A stretch of 64,000 nt of DNA from JAENVT01 sp963773085 (GCA_963773085.1 CAVYZS010000011.1:186001-250000), one strand, 5' to 3'; counted from the first letter of the stretch, positions 16,132 through 25,541 are shown. The notes: generated by a model not told the origin, from the sequence alone. A program made the numbers and translations.

Positions 16132-16686
16132 ATGGCTACCCCCTTCCCCGCCCTCGATGGTTCCGCGCCGCGCAAGCAGCAGTTCGATTCCGCACCCGAG
16201 ATGGGCATCGACACCACCAAGCGGTACACCGCAACGATGGACACCAGCATGGGCACCTTGGTCATTGCTCTCGACGCGATCAATGCTCCCCTTACGGTCA
16301 ACAACTTCGTGTTCCTCGCCGCACAGCACTACTACGACGGGGTCGTCTTCCACCGCATCATCAACGGCTTCATGTGTCAGGGCGGCGACCCCACGGGTAC
16401 CGGCCGGGGCGGGCCTGGCTATCGCTTCGCCGACGAACCCGTCAAGCAGCGCTACCAGATCGGTTCGATGGCCATGGCCAATGCCGGGCCGAATACCAAC
16501 GGAAGCCAGTTCTTCCTCATCAGTGGCCCCAGCGGTGTCGGTCTGCCGCCGCAGTACAACCACTTCGGGCAGGTCGTGAAGGGCCTGGAGGTCGTCGATG
16601 CGATGCACAAGGTCGAAACCGATCGCAGCGATCGACCACGCACCGACGTGGTGATCAATTCGGTCACCATCACCGTCGCCGACTGA
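16132..16686 (+). CDS. cyclophilin-type peptidyl-prolyl cis-trans isomerase
   Basis: A 184-residue cyclophilin that catalyses proline isomerisation during protein folding. It shows the core motifs VVFHRIINGFMCQGGDPTG, GGPGYRFADE, GSMAMANAGPNTNGSQFFL and HFGQVVKGLEVVDAM, which include the catalytic Arg and the Phe, Gln and His that line the site. No signal peptide or membrane segment is present, so it is cytoplasmic. ATG 16132 is chosen because the upstream in-frame stretch has no family similarity. The next gene starts five bases downstream of its end. Confidence 0.93.
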   Translation: MATPFPALDGSAPRKQQFDSAPEMGIDTTKRYTATMDTSMGTLVIALDAINAPLTVNNFVFLAAQHYYDGVVFHRIINGFMCQGGDPTGTGRGGPGYRFADEPVKQRYQIGSMAMANAGPNTNGSQFFLISGPSGVGLPPQYNHFGQVVKGLEVVDAMHKVETDRSDRPRTDVVINSVTITVAD

Positions 16687-16690
16687 ACAG

Positions 16691-17896
16691 GTGGCCGCCG
16701 AGAAGGTCTCGCTGGCGACGGCGCGGCGTATCGCCCTTGCCGCGCAGGGATTTGCCGACCCTCGACCCAAGGGGCGCGTCGATCGACGACACTTCCGCCG
16801 TGCACTCGATCGGATGGGGTTGATCCAGATCGACTCGGTCAACGTCTTGGTGCGCAGTCAGGAGTTGCCGCTGTTCGCCCGTCTCGGCCCGCATCCACGC
16901 AGCATGATCAGCGATGCGACCAATGCGGGCGAAGTGTTCGAGTATTGGGTGCACGAGGCGTCGCACGTCGACATGGCCCACTATCACCTCCACCGCTGGC
17001 AAATGGCCGGCGATCACAAGTGGGCGCGCTACTGGACCTTGACGAAGCGACGTCCAGGATTCATCGACGAGGTCTACCAGCGGATCGTCGACGACGGTCC
17101 GGTCGCCTCGGGGGACCTGTCCGAACGGGTCGGTAAGAAGGGCACGTGGTGGGATTGGGACGACGGCAAGATCGCTCTCGAGCACCTCTTCTGGAACGGC
17201 CAGATATCGGCGACCCGCCGGCCCAGCGACTTCGCCCGCATCTATGACCTCACCGAGCGGATCATCCCCACCGAAGTGCTCGCCCGCCCTCCGGTGCCGG
17301 AGCGCGACGCCCGTAAGCAACTGCTCGAGCTCGCGGCACGTCACCACGGAATCGGCACCTTCACCGATCTCACCGACTACCACCGCCAGAAGAACCCGCC
17401 GTGCAAGCCATTGGTCGCCGAACTGGTCGAGGAAGGGACGTTGTTACCTGTGCAGGTCGAGGGTTGGGCGCAACCGGCCTATCTGCACCACCAGGCCCGC
17501 ATTGCCAGGCGGATCAATGCCTGCGCTCTCTTGAGCCCGTTCGATCCGGTGGTGTGGAATCGAGAGAGGACCCACCGATTGTTCGGGTTCCATTACCGCA
17601 TCGAGATCTACACACCACAACCGAAACGGATCTACGGCTACTACGTGTTGCCGATCCTGTGGGGCGACAGCGTCGTGGGCCGCCTCGACATGAAGGCCGA
17701 CCGGCAGGGTGGGGTGCTCCTGGTGCAGGGCTCGTACACCGAACCGGGCGTTCCGGCCGGAGCGCTGGCCGACGATCTGGCGCCGGAATTGCACTCGATG
17801 GCCCGCTGGCTGGGACTCGACAGGGTCGAGGTGATGCCGCGCGGAGACCTGGCCTCCACCCTTCGCGACGCGGTCGGTCACTACGCTCGGCATTGA
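16691..17896 (+). CDS. YcaQ-like winged-helix protein (DNA cross-link glycosylase family)
   Basis: A 401-residue protein of the HTH_42/YcaQ family, whose E. coli member unhooks DNA interstrand cross-links as a glycosylase. Recognisable parts are ATARRIALAAQGFA, the conserved MGLIQIDSVNVLVRSQELPL, EYWVHEASHVDMAHYHLHRW, a winged-helix region and the C-terminal LLSPFDPVVWNRERTHRLFG and YGYYVLPILWGD. The length is normal. GTG 16691 follows the cyclophilin gene by four bases. The stop overlaps the next ATG by one base, so it lies within a 16132-20950 plus-strand run. Confidence 0.85.
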   Translation: MAAEKVSLATARRIALAAQGFADPRPKGRVDRRHFRRALDRMGLIQIDSVNVLVRSQELPLFARLGPHPRSMISDATNAGEVFEYWVHEASHVDMAHYHLHRWQMAGDHKWARYWTLTKRRPGFIDEVYQRIVDDGPVASGDLSERVGKKGTWWDWDDGKIALEHLFWNGQISATRRPSDFARIYDLTERIIPTEVLARPPVPERDARKQLLELAARHHGIGTFTDLTDYHRQKNPPCKPLVAELVEEGTLLPVQVEGWAQPAYLHHQARIARRINACALLSPFDPVVWNRERTHRLFGFHYRIEIYTPQPKRIYGYYVLPILWGDSVVGRLDMKADRQGGVLLVQGSYTEPGVPAGALADDLAPELHSMARWLGLDRVEVMPRGDLASTLRDAVGHYARH

Positions 17897-19056
17897 TGTC
17901 AGAATCCCAGCCATGGTTGCCGCCTGAGCACATGCCCCGCTGGGTGTGGAAAGCCGTAGCCATCTTCTGGCTCGGCTTCATCGCCACCGTCGTCACTCGT
18001 TCGGTGTGGAGCAGCCTGTCGGCCCTGTTCCTCCTGCTCCTGGTGTCGTTGTTCCTGTCGTTGGCGATCGAACCCGGCGTCAATCGCTTGGCCGTGCGTG
18101 GCTGGCGGCGCGGCACCTCCACCGCCCTCATCCTCGTCGGGGTGTTCTTCGGGTTCCTCGTGTTCGTCGTGGCAATCGGCACGCTCGTCGGCCAACAGAT
18201 AGCTGAGCTACTCGGCAACTCAGAGAAATACGTCAACCGCACGGTGAACTTCCTCAACGACAAGTTCGACACCAATATCAACGCGACCCAGGTGATCTCT
18301 TCGATCAATGACGAGAACGGTGTAGTGCAACGATTCATCCGCAGCCAGCAGGGCAAGGTCGTCGACCTGTCAGTGACCGCGCTCGGCGTTCTGGTGAAGG
18401 GGTTGTCGGTGCTCCTGTTCACCTTCTATCTCGTCGCTGACGGGCCGAAGTTCCGGCGGGCGATTTGCAGCAGGTTGCGCGCGGACCGCCAGCAACGTGT
18501 GCTCGGCGGGTGGGAGTTGGCCATCGACAAGACCGGTGGGTATCTGTACTCGCGAGCCCTACTTGCCGGGTTGTCGGCCTTCTTCCACTGGATCATCTTC
18601 CAGGCCATCGGCATCCAGGCGCCGGTGGCGATGGCCCTGTGGGTTGGTTTGATCAGCCAATTCCTACCGGTGGTCGGAACGTACATCGCCGGAGCGCTGC
18701 CGGTGTTGGTGGAGTTCGTCGACTCGCCGCCGAAGGCATTGGTCATCTTGATCTTCGTCGTCCTGTATCAACAGGTGGAGAACTACTTCCTGCTTCCCCG
18801 CGTCACCGCTCGCACGATGGACCTGCACCCTGCGATCGCCTTCGGGTCGGCCATTGCCGGAGCTGCCGTGCTCGGCGCAGTCGGCGCGATCCTGGCGATT
18901 CCCGCTGCTGCGATGGCTCAAGCGGTGGTCAGCAACCTCGGTGAGCGACATGAAGTGATCGACAGCCACCTCACCACCACTCAGCCCGGCAAGCATCCGT
19001 CTCGTCGGTCTCGGCGCAAGCGCGACGAGAACAGCAGCACCAGTGCCGACCCCTGA
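17896..19056 (+). CDS. AI-2E family transporter-like membrane protein
   Basis: A 386-residue polytopic membrane protein of the AI-2E/PerM family. Early segments include AVAIFWLGFIATVVTRSVW and LSALFLLLLVSLFLSLAIEP. A soluble coiled stretch follows (residues ~100-150). The distal region has the family's conserved WVGLISQFLPVVGTYIAGALP and VVLYQQVENYFLLPRV. Members are proposed exporters or Na+/H+ antiporters; the substrate here is unknown. The C-terminal tail is basic and hydrophilic. ATG 17896 overlaps the upstream stop by one base and the 3' end overlaps the asparaginase gene by 14 bases. Confidence 0.87.
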   Translation: MSESQPWLPPEHMPRWVWKAVAIFWLGFIATVVTRSVWSSLSALFLLLLVSLFLSLAIEPGVNRLAVRGWRRGTSTALILVGVFFGFLVFVVAIGTLVGQQIAELLGNSEKYVNRTVNFLNDKFDTNINATQVISSINDENGVVQRFIRSQQGKVVDLSVTALGVLVKGLSVLLFTFYLVADGPKFRRAICSRLRADRQQRVLGGWELAIDKTGGYLYSRALLAGLSAFFHWIIFQAIGIQAPVAMALWVGLISQFLPVVGTYIAGALPVLVEFVDSPPKALVILIFVVLYQQVENYFLLPRVTARTMDLHPAIAFGSAIAGAAVLGAVGAILAIPAAAMAQAVVSNLGERHEVIDSHLTTTQPGKHPSRRSRRKRDENSSTSADP

Positions 19057-20002
19057 GTCGTTCGTTCCCGTTGCGATCACCCGCCGCAGCGGGTGCGACG
19101 AGTCGGTGCATTACGGCGCAGTCGTCGGCCTCTCGTCGACCGGGCAGATCGAGTTCGCCGTCGGCGACCCCGCCACAGCGATCTATCCACGGTCGTCGAG
19201 CAAACCGATGCAGGCGGTAGCAATGGTACGTGCCGGGCTTCGGCTGCCTCCCGAACTGCTGGCGCTGGTGTGTGCCAGCCACGACGGCACGCCCCGGCAT
19301 CTCGACGCCGTACGGCGAATCCTGGCGACCGCGGGTCTGGATGAGCATTCGTTGGCGAATACCGCCGATCTTCCACTCGACGAGGCGGCCGCCGAAGAGG
19401 TACTGCGTCGGGGCGGCGGACGCACACCACTGCAGATGGACTGCAGCGGCAAGCACAGTGGGATGCTGGCCACGAGCGTGATCAACGGTTGGCCGACCGA
19501 TGCTGGATACCTGTCATCCGAGCATCCGCTACAACAACGCATCACATCGACGATCGAGGACCTCGCCGCCGAGCCTCACAGCCATATCGGGATCGACGGT
19601 TGCGGCGCGCCGGCTCACGTGATCTCGCTCCTCGGCCTGGCTCGTAGCTTCCGCACGATCGCCACCGGCGATGCCGGCAGCGCCGGTGACGCCGTCTACC
19701 GATGCATGACTGATCACCCTGACATGGTCGGCGGTGACGGTCGCGATGTCACCCGTTTCATGCGCAATGTTCCAGGGCTGATGGCAAAAGACGGTGCTGA
19801 CGGTGTGTTCGCTGCGGCGCTGCCCGATGGCCGCACGATCGCGCTGAAGATCGCCGACGGGGCCAACCGGGCACGACCGGCGGTGATGGTCGCTGGATTG
19901 CAGGCCCTGGGCATCGACACGTCGGCGGTCGAACCGCTCGTCACCGAGTGGATCCTCGGCCACGGACGCCACGTCGGCGAGGTGCGGGCGATCGCGCCGT
20001 AG
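19043..20002 (+). CDS. asparaginase (asparaginase II family)
   Basis: A 319-residue protein of the PF06089-type asparaginase family, found in rhizobia and actinobacteria and unrelated to the E. coli enzymes. Diagnostic segments are ESVHYGAVVGLSSTG, IYPRSSSKPMQAVAMVRAGL, CASHDGTPRHL, LQMDCSGKHSGMLATS and GIDGCGAPAHVISLLGLAR. It probably hydrolyses L-asparagine to aspartate and ammonia in the cytoplasm. ATG 19043 lies within the 3' end of the AI-2E-family gene, implying coupled translation. Confidence 0.88.
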   Translation: MPTPESFVPVAITRRSGCDESVHYGAVVGLSSTGQIEFAVGDPATAIYPRSSSKPMQAVAMVRAGLRLPPELLALVCASHDGTPRHLDAVRRILATAGLDEHSLANTADLPLDEAAAEEVLRRGGGRTPLQMDCSGKHSGMLATSVINGWPTDAGYLSSEHPLQQRITSTIEDLAAEPHSHIGIDGCGAPAHVISLLGLARSFRTIATGDAGSAGDAVYRCMTDHPDMVGGDGRDVTRFMRNVPGLMAKDGADGVFAAALPDGRTIALKIADGANRARPAVMVAGLQALGIDTSAVEPLVTEWILGHGRHVGEVRAIAP

Positions 20003-20011
20003 GGTTGGCCG

Positions 20012-20950
20012 ATGAGCGCCATCCCGTTCGTCACCCTCGGTGAGCCTCGGTACGGCTTGGCGGTGCCGGTTTCCCCGTTGGTCCGCCGTGTGATCGCCAA
20101 CAATCCGTCGAAGTACACCTACTTGGGCACCGGCACGTACATCGTCGGAACCGGCGACGTGGCCGTCATCGATCCCGGCCCCCAACTCGATGACCACCGC
20201 GAGGCGCTTGCCGCCGCTCTCGACGGCACACGAGTTCGGGCGATCCTGGTCACCCATTGCCATTCCGATCACTCCCCGTTGGCCGCGTGGCTGCGCGACG
20301 AGACTGGTGCGCCCACGATCGCCTTCGGGCCACATGCGCGTTTCGAGTTCGCCGCCGAGTTCGACGAACCGAATGATGCCGAACCGGATGATGACGCCGT
20401 GATGTTGGAGGAATCCACTGACACGGAGTTCGAGCCCGACGTGCGCGTTGGCGACGGCGAGGTTGCGGCGATGGGCGCCGGGTGGACGATGCGCGCCGTG
20501 CACACACCGGGTCACACCTCGAACCACATGTGTTACGCGCTGGACGAGGAGCGGGCACTGTTCACGGGAGATCACGTCATGGGTTGGAGCACAACCGTCG
20601 TGTCGCCGCCCGACGGCGACATGCGTGCCTACATCGACTCGTTGCGCAAGGTGATGGGGCGCGACGACGCCTCGCTGTGGCCCACGCACGGCGCTCCTGT
20701 GATGTCACCGAAGCCATTTCTGGAAGCGTTTCTCGGGCACCGCCTCGAACGCGAGGCGCAGGTCCTCGGCGCAGTCCGGTCCGGCGTCTCCGACATCGAG
20801 GCAATGGTCAAGATGATGTACGCCGATGTTCGCGAGGAACTACACAAGCCGGCAGCCCGCAGCGTGCTCTCCCATTTGATCAAACTGATCGACGATGGAT
20901 CGGTGAGCGTCGACGGCACAGGTCGTGGGGCGAGGTACCTGCCCACCTGA
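20012..20950 (+). CDS. metallo-beta-lactamase-fold hydrolase (LACTB2/glyoxalase II-like)
   Basis: A 312-residue MBL-fold hydrolase. The metal motif THCHSDHSPLA (HxHxDH) lies near residue 82, followed by HTPGHTSNHMCYAL, FTGDHVMGWSTTVV and the late WPTHGAPV. The C-terminal ~80 residues form a winged-helix-like domain (RSVLSHLIKLIDDGSVSV), as in LACTB2-type proteins, whose human member is an endoribonuclease; many bacterial relatives are annotated as thioesterases. The substrate is therefore open. It ends eight bases before the stop of convergent disA. Confidence 0.88.
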   Translation: MSAIPFVTLGEPRYGLAVPVSPLVRRVIANNPSKYTYLGTGTYIVGTGDVAVIDPGPQLDDHREALAAALDGTRVRAILVTHCHSDHSPLAAWLRDETGAPTIAFGPHARFEFAAEFDEPNDAEPDDDAVMLEESTDTEFEPDVRVGDGEVAAMGAGWTMRAVHTPGHTSNHMCYALDEERALFTGDHVMGWSTTVVSPPDGDMRAYIDSLRKVMGRDDASLWPTHGAPVMSPKPFLEAFLGHRLEREAQVLGAVRSGVSDIEAMVKMMYADVREELHKPAARSVLSHLIKLIDDGSVSVDGTGRGARYLPT

Positions 20951-20957
20951 TCGGGGA

Positions 20958-21950
20958 TCAGGCGAACTGGTCGAGGATGCTTGATTCTGTGATTCGATTG
21001 AGAGTCTCCTTGACCGCCGAGGCAAGCGAACCGTCCATGCCCTCCACCTGGGCGATCTCTGCGGCGGTGGCTCGCTGCAGCTTGGCCAGATCGCCGAAGT
21101 GCTCGACGATGGCGTTGGCCAGTTGCGGGGTGATCCGCGGCACCCTGGTGAGCAGACGCAGGCCTCGCGGTGATGCCGGGGAGTCGCCGTTGAGACCATG
21201 CCCGGCCCAGTTGTCGGCGATCCGCGGGTAGTCGGCCAGGACCAGTTCGAGTTCGTGATTGATCTCGCCGTACACCTCGTCGACCTGCAGTCGCAGGAGA
21301 CGGGCGTCGACACCCAGTTCGACGATCATCGTTTCGATCTCGGCGGAGATACGCCGCACCATTTCGCCGCGCTGCACGACGGAGGCAACGTCGCGGACCG
21401 TGGCGACGTCTTCGAGTTCGAGTGCAGTGAGATTCGCCAACGTGTCGTCGAGGCGCACCTTGTAGCGCTCCAGCGTCTGCAGTGCTTGGTTGGCCCGATC
21501 GACGAGGCGGCCGATGTCTTGGAGTTGGTGCTTCATACCGCCGGCGTAGACGGTGATGACGCCCATCTCCTCGCTGACGCTGACGACCGCGACCGGGATC
21601 GAGCGGGCGACGCGCTCGGCAGTGCGGTGCCGAGTGCCGGTTTCGCTGGTCGCCACCGACGGGTCGGGCACGAGATGCACGTTGGCCCGGGCCAGCCGCT
21701 GACCCCTCGAGCCGAGGATGATCGCTCCGTCCATCTTGGCCAACTCGCTGAGGCGCTGCGGGCTGAACGGGGCGTCGAGCAGGAAGCCACCGCTGCAGAT
21801 CGCCAGCACGTCGGGTCCGTCGCCGAGAATCAGCAGCGCGCCCATCTTGGCCCGAACGATGCGTTCGATGCCGTCGCGAAGCGGTGTGCCCGGGGCGACA
21901 GTTGCCAGCGCGGCGTGCAGGGCATCGGAGGGCGGCCCGGACGTCGTCAT
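20958..21950 (-). CDS. disA: DNA integrity scanning diadenylate cyclase DisA
   Basis: A 330-residue DisA that makes cyclic di-AMP from two ATP and senses branched DNA. The DAC domain has the catalytic DGA (ELAKMDGAIILG) and RHR (SETGTRHRTAERVA) motifs. A helical spine follows, then a C-terminal helix-hairpin-helix DNA-binding region (RVPRITPQLANAIVEHFGDL and QVEGMDGSLASAVKETL). It is downstream of radA with nine bases between, the same pairing as in Bacillus and Mycobacterium, where RadA modulates DisA. Confidence 0.95.
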   Translation of the reverse strand: MTTSGPPSDALHAALATVAPGTPLRDGIERIVRAKMGALLILGDGPDVLAICSGGFLLDAPFSPQRLSELAKMDGAIILGSRGQRLARANVHLVPDPSVATSETGTRHRTAERVARSIPVAVVSVSEEMGVITVYAGGMKHQLQDIGRLVDRANQALQTLERYKVRLDDTLANLTALELEDVATVRDVASVVQRGEMVRRISAEIETMIVELGVDARLLRLQVDEVYGEINHELELVLADYPRIADNWAGHGLNGDSPASPRGLRLLTRVPRITPQLANAIVEHFGDLAKLQRATAAEIAQVEGMDGSLASAVKETLNRITESSILDQFA

Positions 21951-21959
21951 GGAGAGATA

Positions 21960-23327
21960 CTACTTGGACCGAGCCCCGTGTAATCCCAAGGCCACCAACG
22001 CCTCGGTGAGGGTGGCGACGCGGATCAATGAAATGCCATCGACGCCGTTTGCGGAATTGGCTGGAACGATCGCCCGAGTGAACCCCAGTCGGGCGGCCTC
22101 GCCGAGGCGGCGCGACGCGTGGGCGACCTGACGCAACTCGCCGGCCAGCCCGACCTCGCCGAAGGAGATGACGTCGGGCGGGAGCGGACGGTCGACCAGT
22201 GCGCTGACGATGGCAAGGCACATCGGCAGATCACTGCCGGGCTCGGTCAGCCGCACACCCCCGACCGCCGAGGCGAAGACTTCGTGTTGACCCATCGGCA
22301 GGCGGGCGCGCCGTTCGAGCACGGCGAGCAACAGGGCGAGGCGACCGGGGTCGAGCCCCTGAGCACTCCGCCGGGGCGGCACACCGGGGTTGACCTTGTT
22401 GGTCAACGCCTGAACCTCGACCAGCAGTGGCCGGTGACCTTCGAGCGTCGGGGTGACCGCCGAGCCGGCGACTCCGGTGCGCCTGTCGGTGAGGAACAGA
22501 CTGCTGGCGTCGGGCACGCCCACCAAGCCGCACTCGACCATCTCGAACACACCCAACTCGTTGGTGGACCCGAAGCGGTGTTTGACAGCGCGCAGCAGGC
22601 GCAGCGCGTGGTGACGGTCGCCTTCGAAGCTGAGCACCGTATCGACGACGTGTTCGAGCACGCGGGGACCGGCGAGCCCACCGTCTTTGGTGACGTGGCC
22701 GACGAGCATCATCGGAATGCCGCGAGTCTTGGCCTGGGTGACGAGTTGGTGAGTGCAGCCGCGAACCTGCACGACACTGCCCGGCGCGGATCCGAGGTCG
22801 GGGTCGGCCACCGACTGGATGCTGTCGATGATGACGAGTTGAGGCTGCACGGTGTCGAGAGCGGCAATGACGTGGGGGAGCGACGTCTCGGCCAGCAACC
22901 ACAGGTTGGGGCCGAGCGCACCCAGCCGTTCGGCGCGCAGCCGCACTTGCTGAGCGCTCTCTTCGGCGCTGACGTAGAGCGTTCGCACGGGCCATGCCGC
23001 AGCCAACTGCAGGAGCAGCGTGCTCTTGCCGATCCCCGGTTCGCCGGCCAACAGGCTGACAGACCCTGCGACGAGGCCACCGCCGAGCACCCGATCGAGC
23101 TCGTCGATGCCTGTTGATCGCGGGCCGCCGACCAGCGCGTCGACCTCGGCGATCGGCATCGGCGTGCTGTTGGAACTGGCGAAGATCAGCGTGGCGAGGT
23201 CGGGATCCGGGCCCTCGACATCTTCTACCATCGAGTTCCACGCGCCGCACGACGAGCACCGCCCGGCCCATTGGGGGTAGGCGGTGGTGCATTCGCCGCA
23301 GCGGTAGACGAGACGGAGCTTCGACAT
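21960..23327 (-). CDS. radA: DNA repair protein RadA
   Basis: A 455-residue RadA/Sms, the RecA-like helicase that processes recombination intermediates. The N-terminal zinc finger is CGECTTAYPQWAGRCSSCG. Walker A is GEPGIGKSTLLLQLA, the Walker B region is LVIIDSIQSV, the RadA-specific motif appears as KHRFG (KNRFG in many species), and a C-terminal Lon-protease-like domain lacks a protease active site. The length is standard. It is cotranscribed with disA. Confidence 0.95.
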   Translation of the reverse strand: MSKLRLVYRCGECTTAYPQWAGRCSSCGAWNSMVEDVEGPDPDLATLIFASSNSTPMPIAEVDALVGGPRSTGIDELDRVLGGGLVAGSVSLLAGEPGIGKSTLLLQLAAAWPVRTLYVSAEESAQQVRLRAERLGALGPNLWLLAETSLPHVIAALDTVQPQLVIIDSIQSVADPDLGSAPGSVVQVRGCTHQLVTQAKTRGIPMMLVGHVTKDGGLAGPRVLEHVVDTVLSFEGDRHHALRLLRAVKHRFGSTNELGVFEMVECGLVGVPDASSLFLTDRRTGVAGSAVTPTLEGHRPLLVEVQALTNKVNPGVPPRRSAQGLDPGRLALLLAVLERRARLPMGQHEVFASAVGGVRLTEPGSDLPMCLAIVSALVDRPLPPDVISFGEVGLAGELRQVAHASRRLGEAARLGFTRAIVPANSANGVDGISLIRVATLTEALVALGLHGARSK

Positions 23328-23334
23328 CTGTCCG

Positions 23335-23354
23335 ACACCCTAGGGAACGGGTGT
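23335..23354. terminator. weak hairpin between lipoprotein gene and radA
   Basis: A six-pair stem, ACACCC (23335-23340) with GGGTGT (23349-23354) around an eight-base loop, follows the stop of the minus-strand lipoprotein gene and precedes the radA start. It has no U-tract, so termination is uncertain. Confidence 0.25.
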
Positions 23355-24127
23355 TACACGGTCCGTGAGCTGCGGTGATGGATGCGGCGCCGGCGCTGGC
23401 GCACGACCCAGGTGATGAAGGCCGCGGCGACGATGCACCAGCCCACGAGAGCGATGAGTGCCACATTGGATGCGACTCCCCAGATCCTGGCGGTGCCGTG
23501 ATCGTCGGTCGCCGTCGTGCCCAGGTCGACCTGCGAGCCGTCGAGTGGCACGATCCACGACACACTTCCGTCCTCCACGATGCCCGTCGCCGTGGAGATC
23601 TTTCCGGGGAGGTCTGCCCGCACTGTCACGCCGACGGCCTGGTTGGGGCTGGAACTCGACGCGGCAACCTGTTCTGCGTATGGCGTGGCGCCGATGGCGG
23701 CGAGCACATCTGGGTCGGCGAACGCTGCCAACCCGTCGATTCGCAGCGATCCTGTCAGCGAAACGATCGTGCCCCGCTCGTCGATCCCCCGGCTCAGCAC
23801 CACCCCGTGCAAGGGTCCGCCGGAACCGTTGATCGACTGCAGGAGGGCGGTCGCTTCCTCAGGGTTGGCGAAGTCATGGGACAGTTCGACCTGCAGGCCG
23901 CCATCAGCGGTGGCGACGGGTTCGGTGACCGTCCATCCGGCGGTCTCGGCGTCGTCGAAGCGGAGGTCCTCGGCGAGCCCCGGTGCCTGGCTGACCACGT
24001 CCGCATCGGCGACAGCTGTGACGGTGATGGTGCCACTCCCGTCGGCGTCCATCGAGATGTCGACAGTCGCGTCGACGTGGCACGCAGCCAGCAACATCAC
24101 AGCAATCACGATGAGCCCTCTGCGCAT
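23354..24127 (-). CDS. LppM-like lipoprotein with C-terminal membrane anchor
   Basis: A 257-residue exported protein. The first 16 residues form a lipoprotein signal (RRGLIVIAVMLLAACHVDA, cysteine at 16). The ectodomain begins ATVDISMDADGSGTITVTA, the pattern of mycobacterial LppM-type and DUF3153-like proteins. Near the C terminus a membrane span (NVALIALVGWCIVAAAFITWV) is followed by a very basic cytoplasmic tail. It would thus be held to the outer membrane face at both ends. LppM in mycobacteria acts in cell-envelope lipid handling; the role here is not known. It is divergent from an ECF sigma factor gene. Confidence 0.75.
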   Translation of the reverse strand: MRRGLIVIAVMLLAACHVDATVDISMDADGSGTITVTAVADADVVSQAPGLAEDLRFDDAETAGWTVTEPVATADGGLQVELSHDFANPEEATALLQSINGSGGPLHGVVLSRGIDERGTIVSLTGSLRIDGLAAFADPDVLAAIGATPYAEQVAASSSSPNQAVGVTVRADLPGKISTATGIVEDGSVSWIVPLDGSQVDLGTTATDDHGTARIWGVASNVALIALVGWCIVAAAFITWVVRQRRRRIHHRSSRTV

Positions 24128-24195
24128 AGTGTCCCGATTGTGGCATGTGGAACCTGGTGGACGCCGGAGGTGTCAAGAAGGACAACTCGTCGACC

Positions 24196-24750
24196 ATGAC
24201 CACAGAACGAACACAGCCCTCTGACATCGAACTCGTCACCCGCGCTCGCGCCGGTGACGACACCGCCTTCGGCGCGCTCGTTGGTCGGTACCAGGCGGCC
24301 GCGATGCGGCTGGCCGCGGCGATCAGCGGTTCGGTCGAGGACGCCGCCGACATAGCCCAGGAGGCCTTTGTGAAAGCCCATCGATCGCTGCCGAGGCTCG
24401 CCGATCCCGCCATGGTTCGGCCGTGGATGCTGCGCATTGTCGCCAACGAGGCCAAGAACGTGTTGCGCAGCCGGGCTCGACGTCGACAACGTGAGCAACG
24501 CTACGGGTCCTGGGTGATCGGCGCGGCGCGTGATCCGGAGGTGAGCGCGCTCGACGCGGATGACGCCCGCGACCTGGGAATGGCGCTCGGCCGGATCGGG
24601 GCACGTGATCGCCAGGTACTGGCCTACCGGTACTTCGCCGGACTGTCGGAGGCCGAGACGGCGCGTGCCCTCGATGTCGCCACTGGCACCGTGAAATCGA
24701 GAACCGCCAGGGCCTTGGCCCGTATGCGCACCGAACTGGAGCAACGATGA
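24196..24750 (+). CDS. ECF-type RNA polymerase sigma factor
   Basis: A 184-residue extracytoplasmic-function sigma factor. Region 2 is represented by ELVTRARAGDDTAFGALVGRYQ and DAADIAQEAFVKAHRSL. Region 4 is the helix-turn-helix RDRQVLAYRYFAGLSEAETARAL with TGTVKSRTARALARMRTEL. ATG 24196 is favoured; an upstream in-frame ATG at 24145 would add 17 atypical residues. It overlaps the next gene by four bases, which suggests that gene is its regulator, and is divergent from the LppM-like lipoprotein gene, a possible target. Confidence 0.88.
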   Translation: MTTERTQPSDIELVTRARAGDDTAFGALVGRYQAAAMRLAAAISGSVEDAADIAQEAFVKAHRSLPRLADPAMVRPWMLRIVANEAKNVLRSRARRRQREQRYGSWVIGAARDPEVSALDADDARDLGMALGRIGARDRQVLAYRYFAGLSEAETARALDVATGTVKSRTARALARMRTELEQR

Positions 24751-25538
24751 TCGATCTCGAACGGTCACTCGACGAACTGGCGGCCCGGCTGGAGATCCCC
24801 GGCGGCGAGTCGCTGGTCGCCGACGTCATGCGTCGAATCGACGAGCCGGCACGGCGTCCGGCGAGTGGCCGGGTACTGCGTCTCGCCGGAGCACTGGTCG
24901 TGGTGCTCGCGGTTGTCATGATCGCTCTTCCCGGCCCACGACGCGCCGTCGCTCGCTGGTTGGGCTTCGACAGCGTGCGCATCGAACCAGGCGTGACCGT
25001 ACCGGCATCACCCGCGACGGCAACACCCACGACGGTCACGGGATCCCCAACCACGATTGCCAACCCGGAACTGGATCTCGGTCCGTCGGTGACGATCGAC
25101 CAGGCGATGTCGCGGACGGGTCTTGCCGACCCGACTCCGGCGTTGCTCGGAGCTCCGCAGTCGATTCACGTCGTGCAACCGCCGGACTCTGGGCAGATCG
25201 TCCTGGTGTATGCGCCGTCCGAACTGCTTCCACAATCCGACGTCACGGGTGTTGGTGCCCTGGTCTCGGTGATGCCAGCATCGATCAACGAGGGCTTGTT
25301 CGGCAAAACGCTCGGTGACACGGCAACACTGCAGCCGGTCGATGTCGGCGGGGCAGACGGGTTCTGGATCGAGGGCTCGCCACATCAACTGTTCTTCCAG
25401 GTGGGTGAACTGATCCAACCCGACACGCTGCGACTGGCCACCAACACGCTGCTGTGGCAGCGCGACGGTCACGTCTACCGTATCGAGGCCGATGTCACGT
25501 TGCCCACGGCGTTGCGCATCGCCGCCACCGTGACATGA
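24747..25538 (+). CDS. single-span membrane protein, probable anti-sigma or envelope sensor
   Basis: A 263-residue protein with an N-terminal cytoplasmic part of ~45 residues, one membrane span (LRLAGALVVVLAVVMIALPG), a Thr/Pro-rich linker and a ~170-residue external domain. The layout and the four-base overlap with an ECF sigma gene fit a membrane anti-sigma factor or sensor. The cytoplasmic part lacks the HxxxCxxC zinc motif of ZAS anti-sigma factors, so the assignment rests on context. Confidence 0.6.
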   Translation: MIDLERSLDELAARLEIPGGESLVADVMRRIDEPARRPASGRVLRLAGALVVVLAVVMIALPGPRRAVARWLGFDSVRIEPGVTVPASPATATPTTVTGSPTTIANPELDLGPSVTIDQAMSRTGLADPTPALLGAPQSIHVVQPPDSGQIVLVYAPSELLPQSDVTGVGALVSVMPASINEGLFGKTLGDTATLQPVDVGGADGFWIEGSPHQLFFQVGELIQPDTLRLATNTLLWQRDGHVYRIEADVTLPTALRIAATVT

Positions 25539-25541
25539 TCG

